64,000 nucleotides of DNA from Pasteurella skyensis (GCF_013377295.1 NZ_CP016180.1:1612001-1676000); one strand, 5' to 3'. Shown: positions 38,518 to 47,948, counted from the stretch's first letter. Notes: generated by a model not told the origin, from the sequence alone. Made by a program: numbers and translations.

Positions 38518-38570
38518 AAGCGGTCACTTGTATATCATTTTTGCAAATTTTTAATAACAAGTGACCGCTT
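38518..38570. terminator. Paired uptake sequences after the Sel1 gene
   Basis: AAGCGGTCACTTGT (38518-38531) and ACAAGTGACCGCTT (38557-38570), 14 bp perfect inverted repeat, with TTTTTGCAAATTTTT in the loop. The right arm contains a full ACAAGTGACCGCTT uptake unit read on the minus strand. Probably a terminator; it overlaps the right copy of the direct repeat. Confidence 0.65.
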
Positions 38571-38653
38571 ATATTTCGTTTAAATAGTGGGTGTTTTTGC
38601 ATTATTTATGATAAATTTAGGAAATGACTAAAAAGATATCACAGGAAATTATT

Positions 38654-39133
38654 ATGAGAAAAAATTATATTGATTGGGACAGTTACTTTATGGGCATTGC
38701 ACTTTTATCTGCAATGAGAAGTAAAGACCCGAATACGCAAGTGGGTGCTTGTATTGTAAATCAAGACCATCGCATAATAGGTGTGGGGTATAATGGTTTC
38801 CCTGCTGGCTGTAAAGATGAAGATTTTCCTTGGGAAAGAGAGGGGGATTTACTTGACACTAAATACCCTTATGTCTGCCACGCAGAATTGAATGCCATAC
38901 TGAACAGCATTAAATCCTTAAAAGATTGTACGATTTATGTTGGGCTTTTTCCTTGTAATGAATGTAGTAAAGCGATTATTCAAAGTGGTATTAAAGAAGT
39001 GGTCTATTTATCGAATAAATATGCCCATACGGATCTTCAAAAAGCATCCCAGAAAATGCTTGATAGTGCAGGGGTAAAATATCGCCAACTACAAGTGGAA
39101 AAAGAGAAGATAGAACTGTATTTTGATAAATGA
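38654..39133 (+). CDS. dCMP deaminase (zinc-dependent, phage/eukaryote type)
   Basis: 159 residues from the ATG at 38654, chosen for AGGAAA about 6 nt upstream; an upstream in-frame ATG at 38624 is poorly spaced from its AGGA. Zinc ligands and the catalytic Glu are in CHAELNAI and PCNECSKAI; DPNTQVGACIVN and GYNGFPAGC are dCMP/ComE-type features. It makes dUMP from dCMP for thymidylate synthesis. E. coli lacks this enzyme and uses dCTP deaminase. The gene is unlinked to replication genes here. Confidence 0.88.
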   Translation: MRKNYIDWDSYFMGIALLSAMRSKDPNTQVGACIVNQDHRIIGVGYNGFPAGCKDEDFPWEREGDLLDTKYPYVCHAELNAILNSIKSLKDCTIYVGLFPCNECSKAIIQSGIKEVVYLSNKYAHTDLQKASQKMLDSAGVKYRQLQVEKEKIELYFDK

Positions 39134-39140
39134 TAGCGAT

Positions 39141-39563
39141 ATGATTTTAAATAAAATTTACAAAATTAAAAATAATATATTGAAAATATTAAGTTTATTT
39201 GTTGTGGCTTTAGTTTTATCTTCTTGTACAAACTCATCTTTAGAAAGAAAAATAATAGATGTATATTTTACGGACTCAAAAGGAAAACCTGTCGAAAAGA
39301 TGAGTTCCGATAGAATAAAAAACGAATATATTTACTTTGTGGTTAAAACTCAAAACTTGATAGGAGAAATGGTTACTGTAGATTTAGAAGGTAGCAATGG
39401 CGTTATATATAACAATCGCTACATCGCAGATGGCGATAATATCAGTGTAACAATCAATAATAATGAAGAAAGAATAAAATTATTTATATATGATGATAAC
39501 AATAGTAACCATAATAAAATGAAACAACAATATTATAACAATACTTCTTTTAACCAAAACTAA
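39141..39563 (+). CDS. Small lipoprotein of unknown function
   Basis: About 140 residues from the ATG at 39141; an ATG at 39123 would overlap the deaminase by 11 bp. Lipoprotein signal ILSLFVVALVLSSCTN with lipobox LSSC. The mature part is beta-rich (KIIDVYFTDSKGKPV, EYIYFVVKTQNLIGEMVTVDLEG) and ends in an Asn-rich tail. It resembles an immunoglobulin-like domain of the kind found in some type VI secretion or polymorphic-toxin loci, but no such genes are here. No function assigned. Confidence 0.6.
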   Translation: MILNKIYKIKNNILKILSLFVVALVLSSCTNSSLERKIIDVYFTDSKGKPVEKMSSDRIKNEYIYFVVKTQNLIGEMVTVDLEGSNGVIYNNRYIADGDNISVTINNNEERIKLFIYDDNNSNHNKMKQQYYNNTSFNQN

Positions 39564-39608
39564 TTACTATGGATACAGGTAAAAGTGATTAGATTTTAGA
39601 GGGATAAA

Positions 39609-40022
39609 ATGAAACAGTTAAAATTATTATTATGCCTATTACTCACCTCTTGTGCAGTAAAAGAAACACCCCATTCACCAATAAAAGACAACCATTCTCC
39701 ACCTATATATTCAGGTTGTGAGCAGTATGGAAAAGAACAACTAAAACGGTGCTTTCAGACTAAAATATCTCAACATATTTATAAATATAGTGATACCTTA
39801 AAAAGTTATGCACGTGATGAGAAAGAGCCTATAAAAATAACTGTATTTTTTAATATTGAGAAAACTGGGGATGTAAAAGTAACGTCTGTCAAACCTGAAA
39901 TAATGAAACAGGATATCGTTGATATTTTAAAACGGTTACCTCCGATTAAACCTGCAATGCACAATAATAAACCTGTGACAACCCCATTTAGATTACCGAT
40001 AAAAATTATATTAGCAGATTAA
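39609..40022 (+). CDS. Lipoprotein with a TonB C-terminal-like domain
   Basis: 137 residues. Lipoprotein signal MKQLKLLLCLLLTSC (lipobox LTSC). The mature part follows the TonB C-terminal pattern: a two-cysteine region SGCEQYGKEQLKRCF, a helix, KITVFFNIEKTGDVKVTSVKPE, LKRLPPIKPAMHNNKPVTTPFRLPIKIIL. TonB-like domains contact outer-membrane receptors, but there is no ExbB/D-binding membrane helix here, so it cannot be an ordinary TonB. Ribosome site AGAGGGATAAA precedes the ATG. Its downstream uptake-sequence hairpin has been split by the insertion sequence. Confidence 0.7.
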   Translation: MKQLKLLLCLLLTSCAVKETPHSPIKDNHSPPIYSGCEQYGKEQLKRCFQTKISQHIYKYSDTLKSYARDEKEPIKITVFFNIEKTGDVKVTSVKPEIMKQDIVDILKRLPPIKPAMHNNKPVTTPFRLPIKIILAD

Positions 40023-40083
40023 TTTTTTAATATTGTCGATATTTAGGTAAGCGGTTACTTGTGGATTATTTTTTGCAAATTTT

Positions 40084-41173
40084 GGCATAGTAGACAAAAT
40101 AGTTGGTAAAAAATGGGTTAAAGCTTTATATTACTGTGCTTTAGCCCACTTTTTTGAAAATGAATAAAAAACTTGTCCTTTTTGTCATAAAACGAATATT
40201 CACAAATATGGTACCCAAAATAATGTTCAACGTTATAAATGCTCTATTTGTAATAAAACTTTTACCTTCAAAAAATCCTTAAATTCAAGCCAAATTTGGC
40301 TAGATTACACAGAAGGTAAACAAACCTATAAGCAACTAGCAATTAAATATAATTGCTCTGTTAGAACTATTCAAAGATATGTTTTAAAAGCCCCTAAAAC
40401 GCCATTAAATATCCCACAAAATAATAAATTGAACTTAATGATGGATACCACTTTCTTTGGTCGAAATTTTGGTGTTCTCGTTTTTATGGACACTTTATCA
40501 AAGAAGGTAATTTATCATCAAATTGTGACAACAGAAAAAAATCTTTATTATCTATTAGCAATGAATAAATTAAGAGAAAAAGGCTATATTATTCAATCTA
40601 TTACTTGTGATGGAAGACGAGGATTATTAAGAGATTTTTTAAATACGCCTGCACAACTTTGCCAATTTCATCAAATAGCAAATGTAATAAGGAAATTAAC
40701 AAGGAACCCTAAATCTGAAGCGGGAAAAGAGCTAAAAATATTAGTTAAAACATTAAAAAATAGCTCTAAAAACGAGTTCTATATTAATTTACATTATTGG
40801 TATTTAAAACATAAAGAATATTTAAATGAACGCTCCGATAAAATAAATGAAAAGGGTAAATATCCTTTTAAACATCGTAATATAAGAAGTGCTTACAGGA
40901 GCTTAAAATATAATATGGATTATTTATTTACTTTTGAAAAATATCCTGAATTAAATATAGAAAAAACAACAAATAGGCTTGAAAGTTTATTTGGAGAACT
41001 TAAACGAAAACTATCTAATCATAATGGTTTAACCAAATACCATAAGATTATGTTTATAAAAGATTTTCTAAATAAAAGGAGTTGGTAATTATTTATAAAA
41101 TAATAAAAACCAACTCATTTGTCTACTATGGGCATAGCTCCTCAAAATTACCAACTATTTTGTCTACTATGCC
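40084..41173 (+). mobile_element. Insertion sequence, copy 1 (IS256-superfamily, IS1249-like), 1090 bp
   Basis: Bounded by perfect 26-bp inverted ends starting GGCATAGTAGACAAAATAG (40084-40109 and 41148-41173) and by an 8-bp target duplication CAAATTTT (40076-40083, 41174-41181). A second, apparently identical copy is at 60676-61765. A partial internal inverted motif GTCTACTATGGGCATAG lies at 41121-41137. The insertion splits a paired-uptake-sequence hairpin (AAGCGGTTACTTGT ... ACAAATAACCGCTT) downstream of the TonB-like lipoprotein gene. Confidence 0.93.
40160..41088 (+). CDS. IS1249-like transposase, reading frame shifted at an A6 run
   Basis: The only ATG (40160) reads MNKK and must shift by -1 at AAAAAA (40166-40171) to enter the long frame, TCPFCHKTNIHKYG...CSICNKTF, an N-terminal zinc ribbon. 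A helix-turn-helix-like part follows (YKQLAIKYNCSVRTIQRYV), then the MULE/IS256-type catalytic core: MMDTTFF (Asp), CDGRRGLLRDF (Asp), QLCQFHQIANV and TNRLESLFGELK (Glu). Full length would be 309 residues. Without a shift, translation could begin at TTG 40429 and give 219 residues lacking the zinc ribbon. The same arrangement occurs in the other copy. Confidence 0.85.
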
Positions 41174-41205
41174 CAAATTTTTAATAACAAATAACCGCTT
41201 ATATT

Positions 41206-41778
41206 TTATTCAATTATCTTTTCAAGGGTATAGGGATGAACCTTAATACAAGTGTGGTTTTCAATTGAATTTACCAAACTAACCGCAATAGAGGGATTGG
41301 GTAATTGTTCTCCTTCGACTTTAGGTTCACTTATTTTTACTTTCAATTTATTATTTTGATGCCATAAAAAAGTTGTTTCAATACGTTCACACCATTGTTG
41401 CGTAGTTTCATTTTCTGCAAAAGGCATTACTATTTCAATATGTTCCCAGTTCTCTACGAGATAAGTTTTACCTTTTGGAAAAGGAAGCTCAATTATATTA
41501 ACCTTTTGATTTGCTATTATTAATGGCTCATTTAATTTTATAATATAAATTGGTCGTCCATTTACCACATTATCACTCATCACTTCACCACATTTAAACA
41601 GTTGTTTAAGCCATAATTCCGCTGTTTCAAGCTGATTTACTCGAACTGCAATATGATCAATTTGATAATCCTTTAATGCAATTTGCATTATATGAGAAAG
41701 ATCGATAATTTTTTTCTCAAAGGTATGAAATTCATTAAGTAATTCTGTATTTTTTTGAAATAGTGAGTGTTTTTGCAT
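41206..41778 (-). CDS. yecM: YecM family protein (VOC-like)
   Basis: 190 residues, as in E. coli YecM. IDHIAVRVNQLETAELWLKQLF begins the vicinal-oxygen-chelate-like fold, and VENWEHIEIVMPF and FLWHQNNKLKVKISEPKVEGEQLPNPSIAVS are conserved YecM segments. Predicted metal-binding fold; no proven activity. It is convergent with the insertion sequence and lies next to the remaining arm of the split uptake-sequence hairpin. Confidence 0.85.
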   Translation of the reverse strand: MQKHSLFQKNTELLNEFHTFEKKIIDLSHIMQIALKDYQIDHIAVRVNQLETAELWLKQLFKCGEVMSDNVVNGRPIYIIKLNEPLIIANQKVNIIELPFPKGKTYLVENWEHIEIVMPFAENETTQQWCERIETTFLWHQNNKLKVKISEPKVEGEQLPNPSIAVSLVNSIENHTCIKVHPYTLEKIIE

Positions 41779-41892
41779 TTTTACTTCTAAGTGATTAAAT
41801 AATTACTGAAAATGATACCACAAAACCCTCCTTGACAGATATCCTCTTAAAATGGCAGACTACTGTTTTAATATGATCAGAGACCTAAAATT

Positions 41893-42492
41893 ATGTTTAC
41901 ATTTAATCAAAAAAACATTTTATTCACATTAATAATCAGTGGATTAGTATTATGTAATAATGCTTATGCTAAAGAAAAAATAGATTGCGTCCAACTTGAA
42001 AAAAATGTACATAAAATTGAGAAAAAAGCAGAAAAAAATGCCAATGAAACATTTTTCTTAGGAGAAAAATACTACTGGGGAGATTGTATTAAGCAAGATT
42101 ATAAAACAGCCTTTGGATGGTTTCAAAAATCTGCAGCAGAACAACATTTATGGGCACAATATTATATAGGCAGAATGTATGAAGATGGACAAAGTGTTAA
42201 ACAATCTTTTACTGATGCTGTTAAGTGGTATAAGAAATCAGCAAAACAAGGCTATGGTATGGCTCAATTAGCACTTGCAGCAATCTATCTAACTGGTAAA
42301 GAAGAAGAAGTGAAGCAGGATTATTTGGCAGCCTATGTATGGGGAAATTATGCTTTAATTCAAAATGGTGATCGTGATCCCTTTCTTTTACAAAGTTGTA
42401 TAGATACCATTCAGTTTGCTAGTGCTAGAATGACAGAAGAAGAGTATGAAAAAGCAGAAAAAATGCTTAAACAGGGGCAATTCCCTGAATAA
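41893..42492 (+). CDS. Short secreted Sel1-like repeat protein
   Basis: 199 residues. Signal peptide ending NAYAKEKI, then about three Sel1 repeats (ETFFLGEKYYWGDCIKQDYKTAFGWFQK; WAQYYIGRMYEDGQSVKQSF; MAQLALAAIYLTG). A C-terminal segment with DYLAAYVWGNYALIQNGD is common in single-copy Sel1 proteins. Probably a paralogue of the 659-residue protein at 36532. Ribosome site is weak; start ATG at 41893 chosen by the signal peptide. Confidence 0.82.
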   Translation: MFTFNQKNILFTLIISGLVLCNNAYAKEKIDCVQLEKNVHKIEKKAEKNANETFFLGEKYYWGDCIKQDYKTAFGWFQKSAAEQHLWAQYYIGRMYEDGQSVKQSFTDAVKWYKKSAKQGYGMAQLALAAIYLTGKEEEVKQDYLAAYVWGNYALIQNGDRDPFLLQSCIDTIQFASARMTEEEYEKAEKMLKQGQFPE

Positions 42493-42570
42493 ATAATGGA
42501 TTATCTTTTTAAGCGGTTACTTACAACCAACTTTTTGCAAAAAAAGATAATAACCATCAAAGAATATAAA

Positions 42571-42611
42571 AACTGAACTGCCCCAAAGTTGATTATTAGG
42601 ACAGTTCAGTT
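42571..42611. terminator. Bidirectional terminator between the Sel1 gene and ushA
   Basis: AACTGAACTG (42571-42580) and CAGTTCAGTT (42602-42611), 10-bp perfect stem. It lies between two converging genes, 18 bp after the ushA stop. An uptake core AAGCGGTTAC lies nearby at 42512. Confidence 0.7.
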
Positions 42612-42628
42612 AAATCAAAAAATGATCA

Positions 42629-44269
42629 TTAGTTTTTGAAGATTACTTCATTTTTAGGCGCATACTGAGACACTTTTAATGGAGAATGAGATTGAATATA
42701 ACTTTTCAACACTTCTGCATCTACAAAGCCAGTATTAATGTAATCCGCTAGTTTTGGATAACCATCACCACCTACAGCATTAAAACTAGGCAAAGTAAAG
42801 GTATAGGTTTTCTTACTACTTAAACGTTTACCATTAATTTTTACATTGTGTACACCGTCTTTTTTCACTGTCATTGAAATACCAGCAAATTGAGGGTAAG
42901 CCCCTGAATCCACTGATTTAGTTGCTACTACATCAAGGTATTTTTTAAGTTCTTTACCTGTCATTTTTGCTTTTACAACAGTATTCGCAAAAGGTTGTAC
43001 TTTTAGTACATCTTTATAGGTAATATCACCACCTTCAATAGAATCACGCACACCACCAGAGTTCATAATTCCGAAGTCTGCGTTTACTTTCTCTTTTTGA
43101 GCCGTTGCAATTAAGCGCCCTAAATTCGTTTGATGAAAACGTACTACATCACGATCACCCACTAATTTAGCATCACTTTTACCAATTTTAACATTTAGTG
43201 CTTTTTGACCAATTTCTTGATATGGCGTTAAAAACTTCAGTAATGCTTTGTCTTCTTTAATTTGTTTACCTACTAATTGACGTACTTTTTTACCATCAAT
43301 TTTCACTTTTTGCGTTAAATTAACAGGAATCAGTTGGTACTCTTTCAGTGTTAGCTTGCCCTCTTTATAATTAAAGTCTGCTCGCCCAACATATTTACCC
43401 CATTCGTAAGCTTGTACAATCCAAGTGCCATTTTGTCTGTCTGGACGACATTCTGCACCTGGTTTGAAGTTTGGATCATAATTTTTAAGATCTGGTTCCA
43501 TACAAACTGGGTTCTGTGAGTGACCACCGATGATCATATCCAAAGATCCAGCTGGTAATGAACGAGCTAAAGTTACATCTCCCGGTGCATTGATACCATG
43601 AATTGCATTGTGGTAGTGCCCCATATGAGTAACAGCAAAAATCAAATCAGGATTTTCATTTTGCTTAATTTCAGGAATAAGTGCTTTTGCTTCTTCTATA
43701 GGACTACGAAAATCTAAATCTGAAATATATTCAGGGTTACCGATTTTCATTGTATCTTCTGTAGTCAAACCAATAACTGCAATTTTTACACCGCCCTTAT
43801 TAAATATTTGATATGGTTTAAACAAACGTTTACCCGTTTTTTTATCATAAATATTTGCAGATAAAAATGGGAAATTCGCCCACGTCGCTTGTTGTGCTAA
43901 AACACTTAATGGATTATCAAACTCGTGATTTCCTAATGCCATAGCATCATAGCCAATTTTACTCATTCCCTTAAAATCAGGCTCTGCGTGTTGCATATCA
44001 GACTCAGGTACACCAGTATTAATATCACCACCAGATAATAGTAAACTATAACCACCATCACTAGAAACCTCTTTTCTGATAGTATCTATCAATGTTTTTC
44101 TAGCTGACATTCCATATTCGCCATATTTATTTTTCCAAAAACGGCCATGGTTATCATTGGTATGTAAAACAGTTAACTCCACACCATCTTTTGCTGTTGT
44201 ATTCATACAACCAGCTAAGCCAGCTGTTAACGCAGTTAACAATAATGAAACTACAAGTTTCCTTTTCAT
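42629..44269 (-). CDS. ushA: UshA, periplasmic UDP-sugar hydrolase / 5'-nucleotidase
   Basis: 546 residues, like E. coli UshA (550). The signal sequence has a possible lipobox (LTAGLAGC), which would make it membrane-anchored, unlike soluble E. coli UshA. Metal ligands are visible: LHTNDNHGRF, SGGDINTG, ALGNHEFDNP, THMGHYHNA, GGHSQNP. The nucleotide-binding C-terminal domain has MNSGGVRDSIEGG and NAVGGDGYPKL. It removes phosphate from nucleotides and splits UDP-sugars outside the cytoplasm. NadN, the related Haemophilus NAD pyrophosphatase, is about 600 residues; the match here is closer to UshA. Confidence 0.9.
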   Translation of the reverse strand: MKRKLVVSLLLTALTAGLAGCMNTTAKDGVELTVLHTNDNHGRFWKNKYGEYGMSARKTLIDTIRKEVSSDGGYSLLLSGGDINTGVPESDMQHAEPDFKGMSKIGYDAMALGNHEFDNPLSVLAQQATWANFPFLSANIYDKKTGKRLFKPYQIFNKGGVKIAVIGLTTEDTMKIGNPEYISDLDFRSPIEEAKALIPEIKQNENPDLIFAVTHMGHYHNAIHGINAPGDVTLARSLPAGSLDMIIGGHSQNPVCMEPDLKNYDPNFKPGAECRPDRQNGTWIVQAYEWGKYVGRADFNYKEGKLTLKEYQLIPVNLTQKVKIDGKKVRQLVGKQIKEDKALLKFLTPYQEIGQKALNVKIGKSDAKLVGDRDVVRFHQTNLGRLIATAQKEKVNADFGIMNSGGVRDSIEGGDITYKDVLKVQPFANTVVKAKMTGKELKKYLDVVATKSVDSGAYPQFAGISMTVKKDGVHNVKINGKRLSSKKTYTFTLPSFNAVGGDGYPKLADYINTGFVDAEVLKSYIQSHSPLKVSQYAPKNEVIFKN

Positions 44270-44299
44270 TTTGGTACTCCTGATTAATATAAGTGGTAA

Positions 44300-46630
44300 T
44301 TACTTACCTTTTAGTTTAGCAAAAGCATCTGCCATTGCTGAATTTTGAAATGAGTGACCTCTCTGTGAATCTTTTTGTTTAGCGACTCTCTGCTCTTTGA
44401 AAGAAGCATTGCTAGGTGCAGTCGCCTTACTCTTATCATCACGTTTTGGCACTGATTTCTCTTCCAATCGCATTGTTAATGCAATACGTTTGCGAGAAAT
44501 ATCAATGTCTAACACCTTCACTTTTACAATATCACCTGTTTTGACTACTTTGTGTGGGTCATCCACAAAGGTATTTGCCAACATTGAAATATGCACTAAA
44601 CCGTCTTGATGCACCCCAATATCCACAAAAGCCCCAAAGTTAGTGACATTCGTCACTGTACCTTCTAAAATCATTCCTTCAACAAGATCTTTAATATCTT
44701 CCACTCCATCCATAAAGGTGGCTGTTTTAAACTCCCCTCGTGGATCACGTCCTGGTTTTTCCAGTTCTTTGAAAATATCATTTACCGTTGGTAAACCAAA
44801 CTTTTCATCAACAAATCGTGAGGCATCAAGCTGGTGAATACGTGTACTATTACCCATTAAATCACTTAAACTTAATTCTATCGCTTGTAAGATCTTTTCT
44901 ACCACAGGATAGGCTTCAGGATGGACACTTGAGCTATCCAATGGATTTTTTCCATCTAAAATTCGCATAAACCCAGCACATTGCTCAAAAGCTTTTGGCC
45001 CTAAACGTGCCACTTTTTTTAACTGGCTACGAGCAGTAAAGCGTCCATTTTCATCACGGTATGCCACAATATTTTGTGCAAGGGTTTTATTCATTCCTGC
45101 CACACAGGTTAAAAGTGGTGCCGATGCCGTATTGATATCCACACCCACCGCATTAACACAATCTTCTACGACAGCATTTAATTTACGAGCTAATTGGCTT
45201 TGATTTACATCGTGTTGATACTGCCCTACGCCGATCGCTTTTGGTTCAATTTTGACTAATTCCGCTAATGGATCTTGCAAACGACGAGCAATAGATACCG
45301 CACCACGCAACGAAACATCTAACTCAGGAAATTCTTGGGCGGCAAATTCAGAGGCAGAATAAACCGATGCCCCTGCTTCACTAACAACAACGGTTTGAGC
45401 CTTCCAATCGGAGTATTTTTTATGAGTATCTGCTACAAATCGCTCTGTTTCACGAGAGGCTGTACCATTACCAATCGCAATCAAATCCACATTATATTTT
45501 TTACCTAAGGTATAAATGCTGTGAGCCGCTTTATCAGCATAACCAGTATGTGGATAAATAGTATCCGTTGCCAATAATTTACCAGTGTTATCCACTACGG
45601 CAACTTTAACCCCAGTACGTAAACCTGGATCAAGCCCCATCGTGTTTCTTGCCCCAGCAGGTGCAGCCATCAATAAAGCTGTCAGATTTCGTGCAAAAAC
45701 ATCAATCGCTTCTTCTTCGGATTTTTCTCGCAAGGTAGTCATTAATTCCGTTTCTAAATGTAACGATGCTTTGATTTTCCACGTCCATGCAATGACTTGT
45801 TTGCGCCATGTATCAGAGGCTAAACCATTAAATTGTACTCCTAAATGATCACGAATAATTTCTTCACAATAACTAGAACGAATCGATTCATCTTGATCAG
45901 GATCCGCATTTAAAGAGATATTTAAAATGCCTTCATTTCGTCCCCTTAAAATCGCTAATGCACGATGAGAAGGTATTTTTTTATACTGTTCAGAATAATC
46001 AAAATAATCTCTAAACTTCGCCCCTTCAACCTCTTTTCCTTCAACCACTTTCGCTTCAAGAGTCGCATTTTGAGTCAGATAGTGACGTAATTTTGCTAAC
46101 AATTGCGCATCTTCGGCAAAACGTTCCATTAAAATATACCTTGCACCATCTAATGCTGCTTTCACTTCTTTTACTTCTTTATTCAAATAGGTTTCAGCAA
46201 GGGCTTCAGGTACTTGGTTTGGATCATCCCAAAGTGTCGTTGCCAATGGTTCAAGCCCATTTTCAATGGCAATTTGTCCACGAGTACGACGTTTTGGTTT
46301 ATAAGGTAAATAGAGATCTTCTAATTCCGTTTTACTTTGAGTTTTGCAAATTTTCTCTTTTAAGTCACCGCTTAATTTTCCCTGCTCTTCTATTGATTTT
46401 AAAATAGTCTGACGACGATCATTAAGCTCTCGTAAATAAATTAATCGCGTTTCAAAATGACGTAATTGGGTATCATCTAATCCCCCTGTCACTTCTTTAC
46501 GATAACGAGCGATAAAAGGGATAGTATTTCCTTCATCTAATAGATTAATTGCAGATAAAATCTGCTTAGGTTGCACCGTTAATTCTGATGCAATAATTTG
46601 ACTAATTTGAGTGTTTAATTCATTTAACAT
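44300..46630 (-). CDS. tex: Tex, RNA-binding transcription accessory protein
   Basis: 776 residues. Order: N-terminal helical domain ([21 protein letters not shown]), YqgF-like RNase H fold ([16 protein letters not shown]), helix-hairpin-helix ([15 protein letters not shown] ... GRFTARSQL), and a C-terminal S1 domain ([26 protein letters not shown]). Highly conserved, probably in transcription or RNA quality control. Downstream gene ushA follows after 30 bp. Confidence 0.97.
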   Translation of the reverse strand: MLNELNTQISQIIASELTVQPKQILSAINLLDEGNTIPFIARYRKEVTGGLDDTQLRHFETRLIYLRELNDRRQTILKSIEEQGKLSGDLKEKICKTQSKTELEDLYLPYKPKRRTRGQIAIENGLEPLATTLWDDPNQVPEALAETYLNKEVKEVKAALDGARYILMERFAEDAQLLAKLRHYLTQNATLEAKVVEGKEVEGAKFRDYFDYSEQYKKIPSHRALAILRGRNEGILNISLNADPDQDESIRSSYCEEIIRDHLGVQFNGLASDTWRKQVIAWTWKIKASLHLETELMTTLREKSEEEAIDVFARNLTALLMAAPAGARNTMGLDPGLRTGVKVAVVDNTGKLLATDTIYPHTGYADKAAHSIYTLGKKYNVDLIAIGNGTASRETERFVADTHKKYSDWKAQTVVVSEAGASVYSASEFAAQEFPELDVSLRGAVSIARRLQDPLAELVKIEPKAIGVGQYQHDVNQSQLARKLNAVVEDCVNAVGVDINTASAPLLTCVAGMNKTLAQNIVAYRDENGRFTARSQLKKVARLGPKAFEQCAGFMRILDGKNPLDSSSVHPEAYPVVEKILQAIELSLSDLMGNSTRIHQLDASRFVDEKFGLPTVNDIFKELEKPGRDPRGEFKTATFMDGVEDIKDLVEGMILEGTVTNVTNFGAFVDIGVHQDGLVHISMLANTFVDDPHKVVKTGDIVKVKVLDIDISRKRIALTMRLEEKSVPKRDDKSKATAPSNASFKEQRVAKQKDSQRGHSFQNSAMADAFAKLKGK

Positions 46631-46672
46631 TTTTTATCTCAATTTTCTCTTTTTATTTCAATAACAATCTAA

Positions 46673-47494
46673 CTATTTGATATTAAATAACGATTTCAAA
46701 TAATGTGCAACAGCTTCATCTTCATTAAATCCTATCACTTTATTATTTGGTAATTTTTCTTTGAGCTTAGGATCTGCATTGCCCATTATACAGCCTTCTC
46801 CAACGCCAGCTAACATTTCAAAATCATTTAAACCATCACCAAAAGCAATACAATCGTCTAATGTATACCCTTTTAATTTTACTAACTCTTGTAAGGCATT
46901 GGCTTTACAAACCCCTTGAGCCATCACTTCTAGGCAGTGAGGCATTGAACGTGTAATTTGTAGAGTACTTCCATACTTTCCAATTATACTTTTTTCGAGT
47001 GCTGCTAAATCATCAGGATTTTTAGCAATATAGCACACTTTTTCAGTTTGCCTACCGTGATGTTTAGTAAAATTAACAACTTGATAACTATAGCCTGATT
47101 CGATATGAAAACTTTTTAATTCTGGAATATCTTTATTAATAAACCAATCCTCGCCCTGATAACTATTTACACAAATTTTTGTATCATCAAAGCTAACATT
47201 CATTAACTCAAGAGCAATATTTTCTGGTAAAAAATTATTTGATAAAACCTCACCAGATAATTTATTTGTTCTCGCACCATTTGAGGTAATTAACATTGCA
47301 TCATCAAGATTAATTTTACTGATAATATGTTTTACATCAGGATAATTTCGTCCTGTTGCCAAAAAAATATCTACCCCTTTTTGAGCTAATTTTTCAAGGG
47401 TCTCAATAGTAAAATCACCTATTTTATGATGAGCATTAAGAAGGGTTCCGTCCAAATCTGAAACAATCGCACGGAATGGAAGTGAATCTAACAT
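46673..47494 (-). CDS. Cof-type HAD phosphatase
   Basis: 273 residues. HAD motif I VSDLDGTLLN, motif II LATGR, motif III lysine in the C-terminal half, motif IV FGDGLNDFEML. A C2B cap domain lies between, as in YbhA/YidA/Cof proteins that dephosphorylate sugar phosphates or cofactors such as pyridoxal phosphate. The substrate cannot be told from sequence. Confidence 0.9.
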   Translation of the reverse strand: MLDSLPFRAIVSDLDGTLLNAHHKIGDFTIETLEKLAQKGVDIFLATGRNYPDVKHIISKINLDDAMLITSNGARTNKLSGEVLSNNFLPENIALELMNVSFDDTKICVNSYQGEDWFINKDIPELKSFHIESGYSYQVVNFTKHHGRQTEKVCYIAKNPDDLAALEKSIIGKYGSTLQITRSMPHCLEVMAQGVCKANALQELVKLKGYTLDDCIAFGDGLNDFEMLAGVGEGCIMGNADPKLKEKLPNNKVIGFNEDEAVAHYLKSLFNIK

Positions 47495-47530
47495 ATAAAA
47501 TCCTTTTAAAAGGAATCAACATATAAAAGA

Positions 47531-47554
47531 AGCACGAATAGACATACTCGTGCT
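47531..47554 (-). terminator. yegP terminator
   Basis: AGCACGA (47531-47537) and TCGTGCT (47548-47554), 7-bp stem, followed on the minus strand by TCTTTTAT. Located 19 bp after the yegP stop. Confidence 0.7.
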
Positions 47555-47572
47555 ATATTTCTATTTTATCAA

Positions 47573-47914
47573 CTACTCAGCAGTTAAATCTTTAATTACT
47601 GTACTCACTGAATTATTCATTACAGATTTAATCCCATTTTTAGTCGCAGCCTGAGAAGAATAATATTGACTACGCCCAATTTCTTGGTGATTTTTTGCCT
47701 TCAAAATGAAATAAGGTTTATCATTTTTCGCTACACGAATTTCAAAAAGAGATTCATTACTACCATTTTTTTGAACAGAAGCAATGCCGTTTTCAGCAGA
47801 AGCGCGAGATTTATACAACTCACTCGTCAAGATAACTTGACTGTTCGCTGCCTTTAAATTGAACATAAACTGTCCATCTTTTGCTAATTTAAGTTCATAC
47901 CAACCTAATGCCAT
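47573..47914 (-). CDS. yegP: YegP family protein (two DUF1508 repeats)
   Basis: 113 residues made of two similar halves: WYELKLAKDGQFMFNLKAAN ... YKSRASAENGIASVQKN and LFEIRVAKNDKPYFILKAKN ... YYSSQAATKNGIKSVMNN. This duplicated DUF1508 fold is that of E. coli YegP. Function unknown. Ribosome site AGGAG precedes the ATG. It follows efp but is separated from it by a terminator. Confidence 0.9.
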   Translation of the reverse strand: MALGWYELKLAKDGQFMFNLKAANSQVILTSELYKSRASAENGIASVQKNGSNESLFEIRVAKNDKPYFILKAKNHQEIGRSQYYSSQAATKNGIKSVMNNSVSTVIKDLTAE

Positions 47915-47948
47915 AAGTAACTCCTTATTTTTGTTACATAAAAATAAA

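Noticed and set aside
38654-39133. dCMP deaminase as an anti-phage nucleotide-depletion gene
   Set aside because: The zinc and catalytic motifs are those of the ordinary metabolic enzyme, it has no extra regulatory or toxin domain, and no defence genes are next to it.
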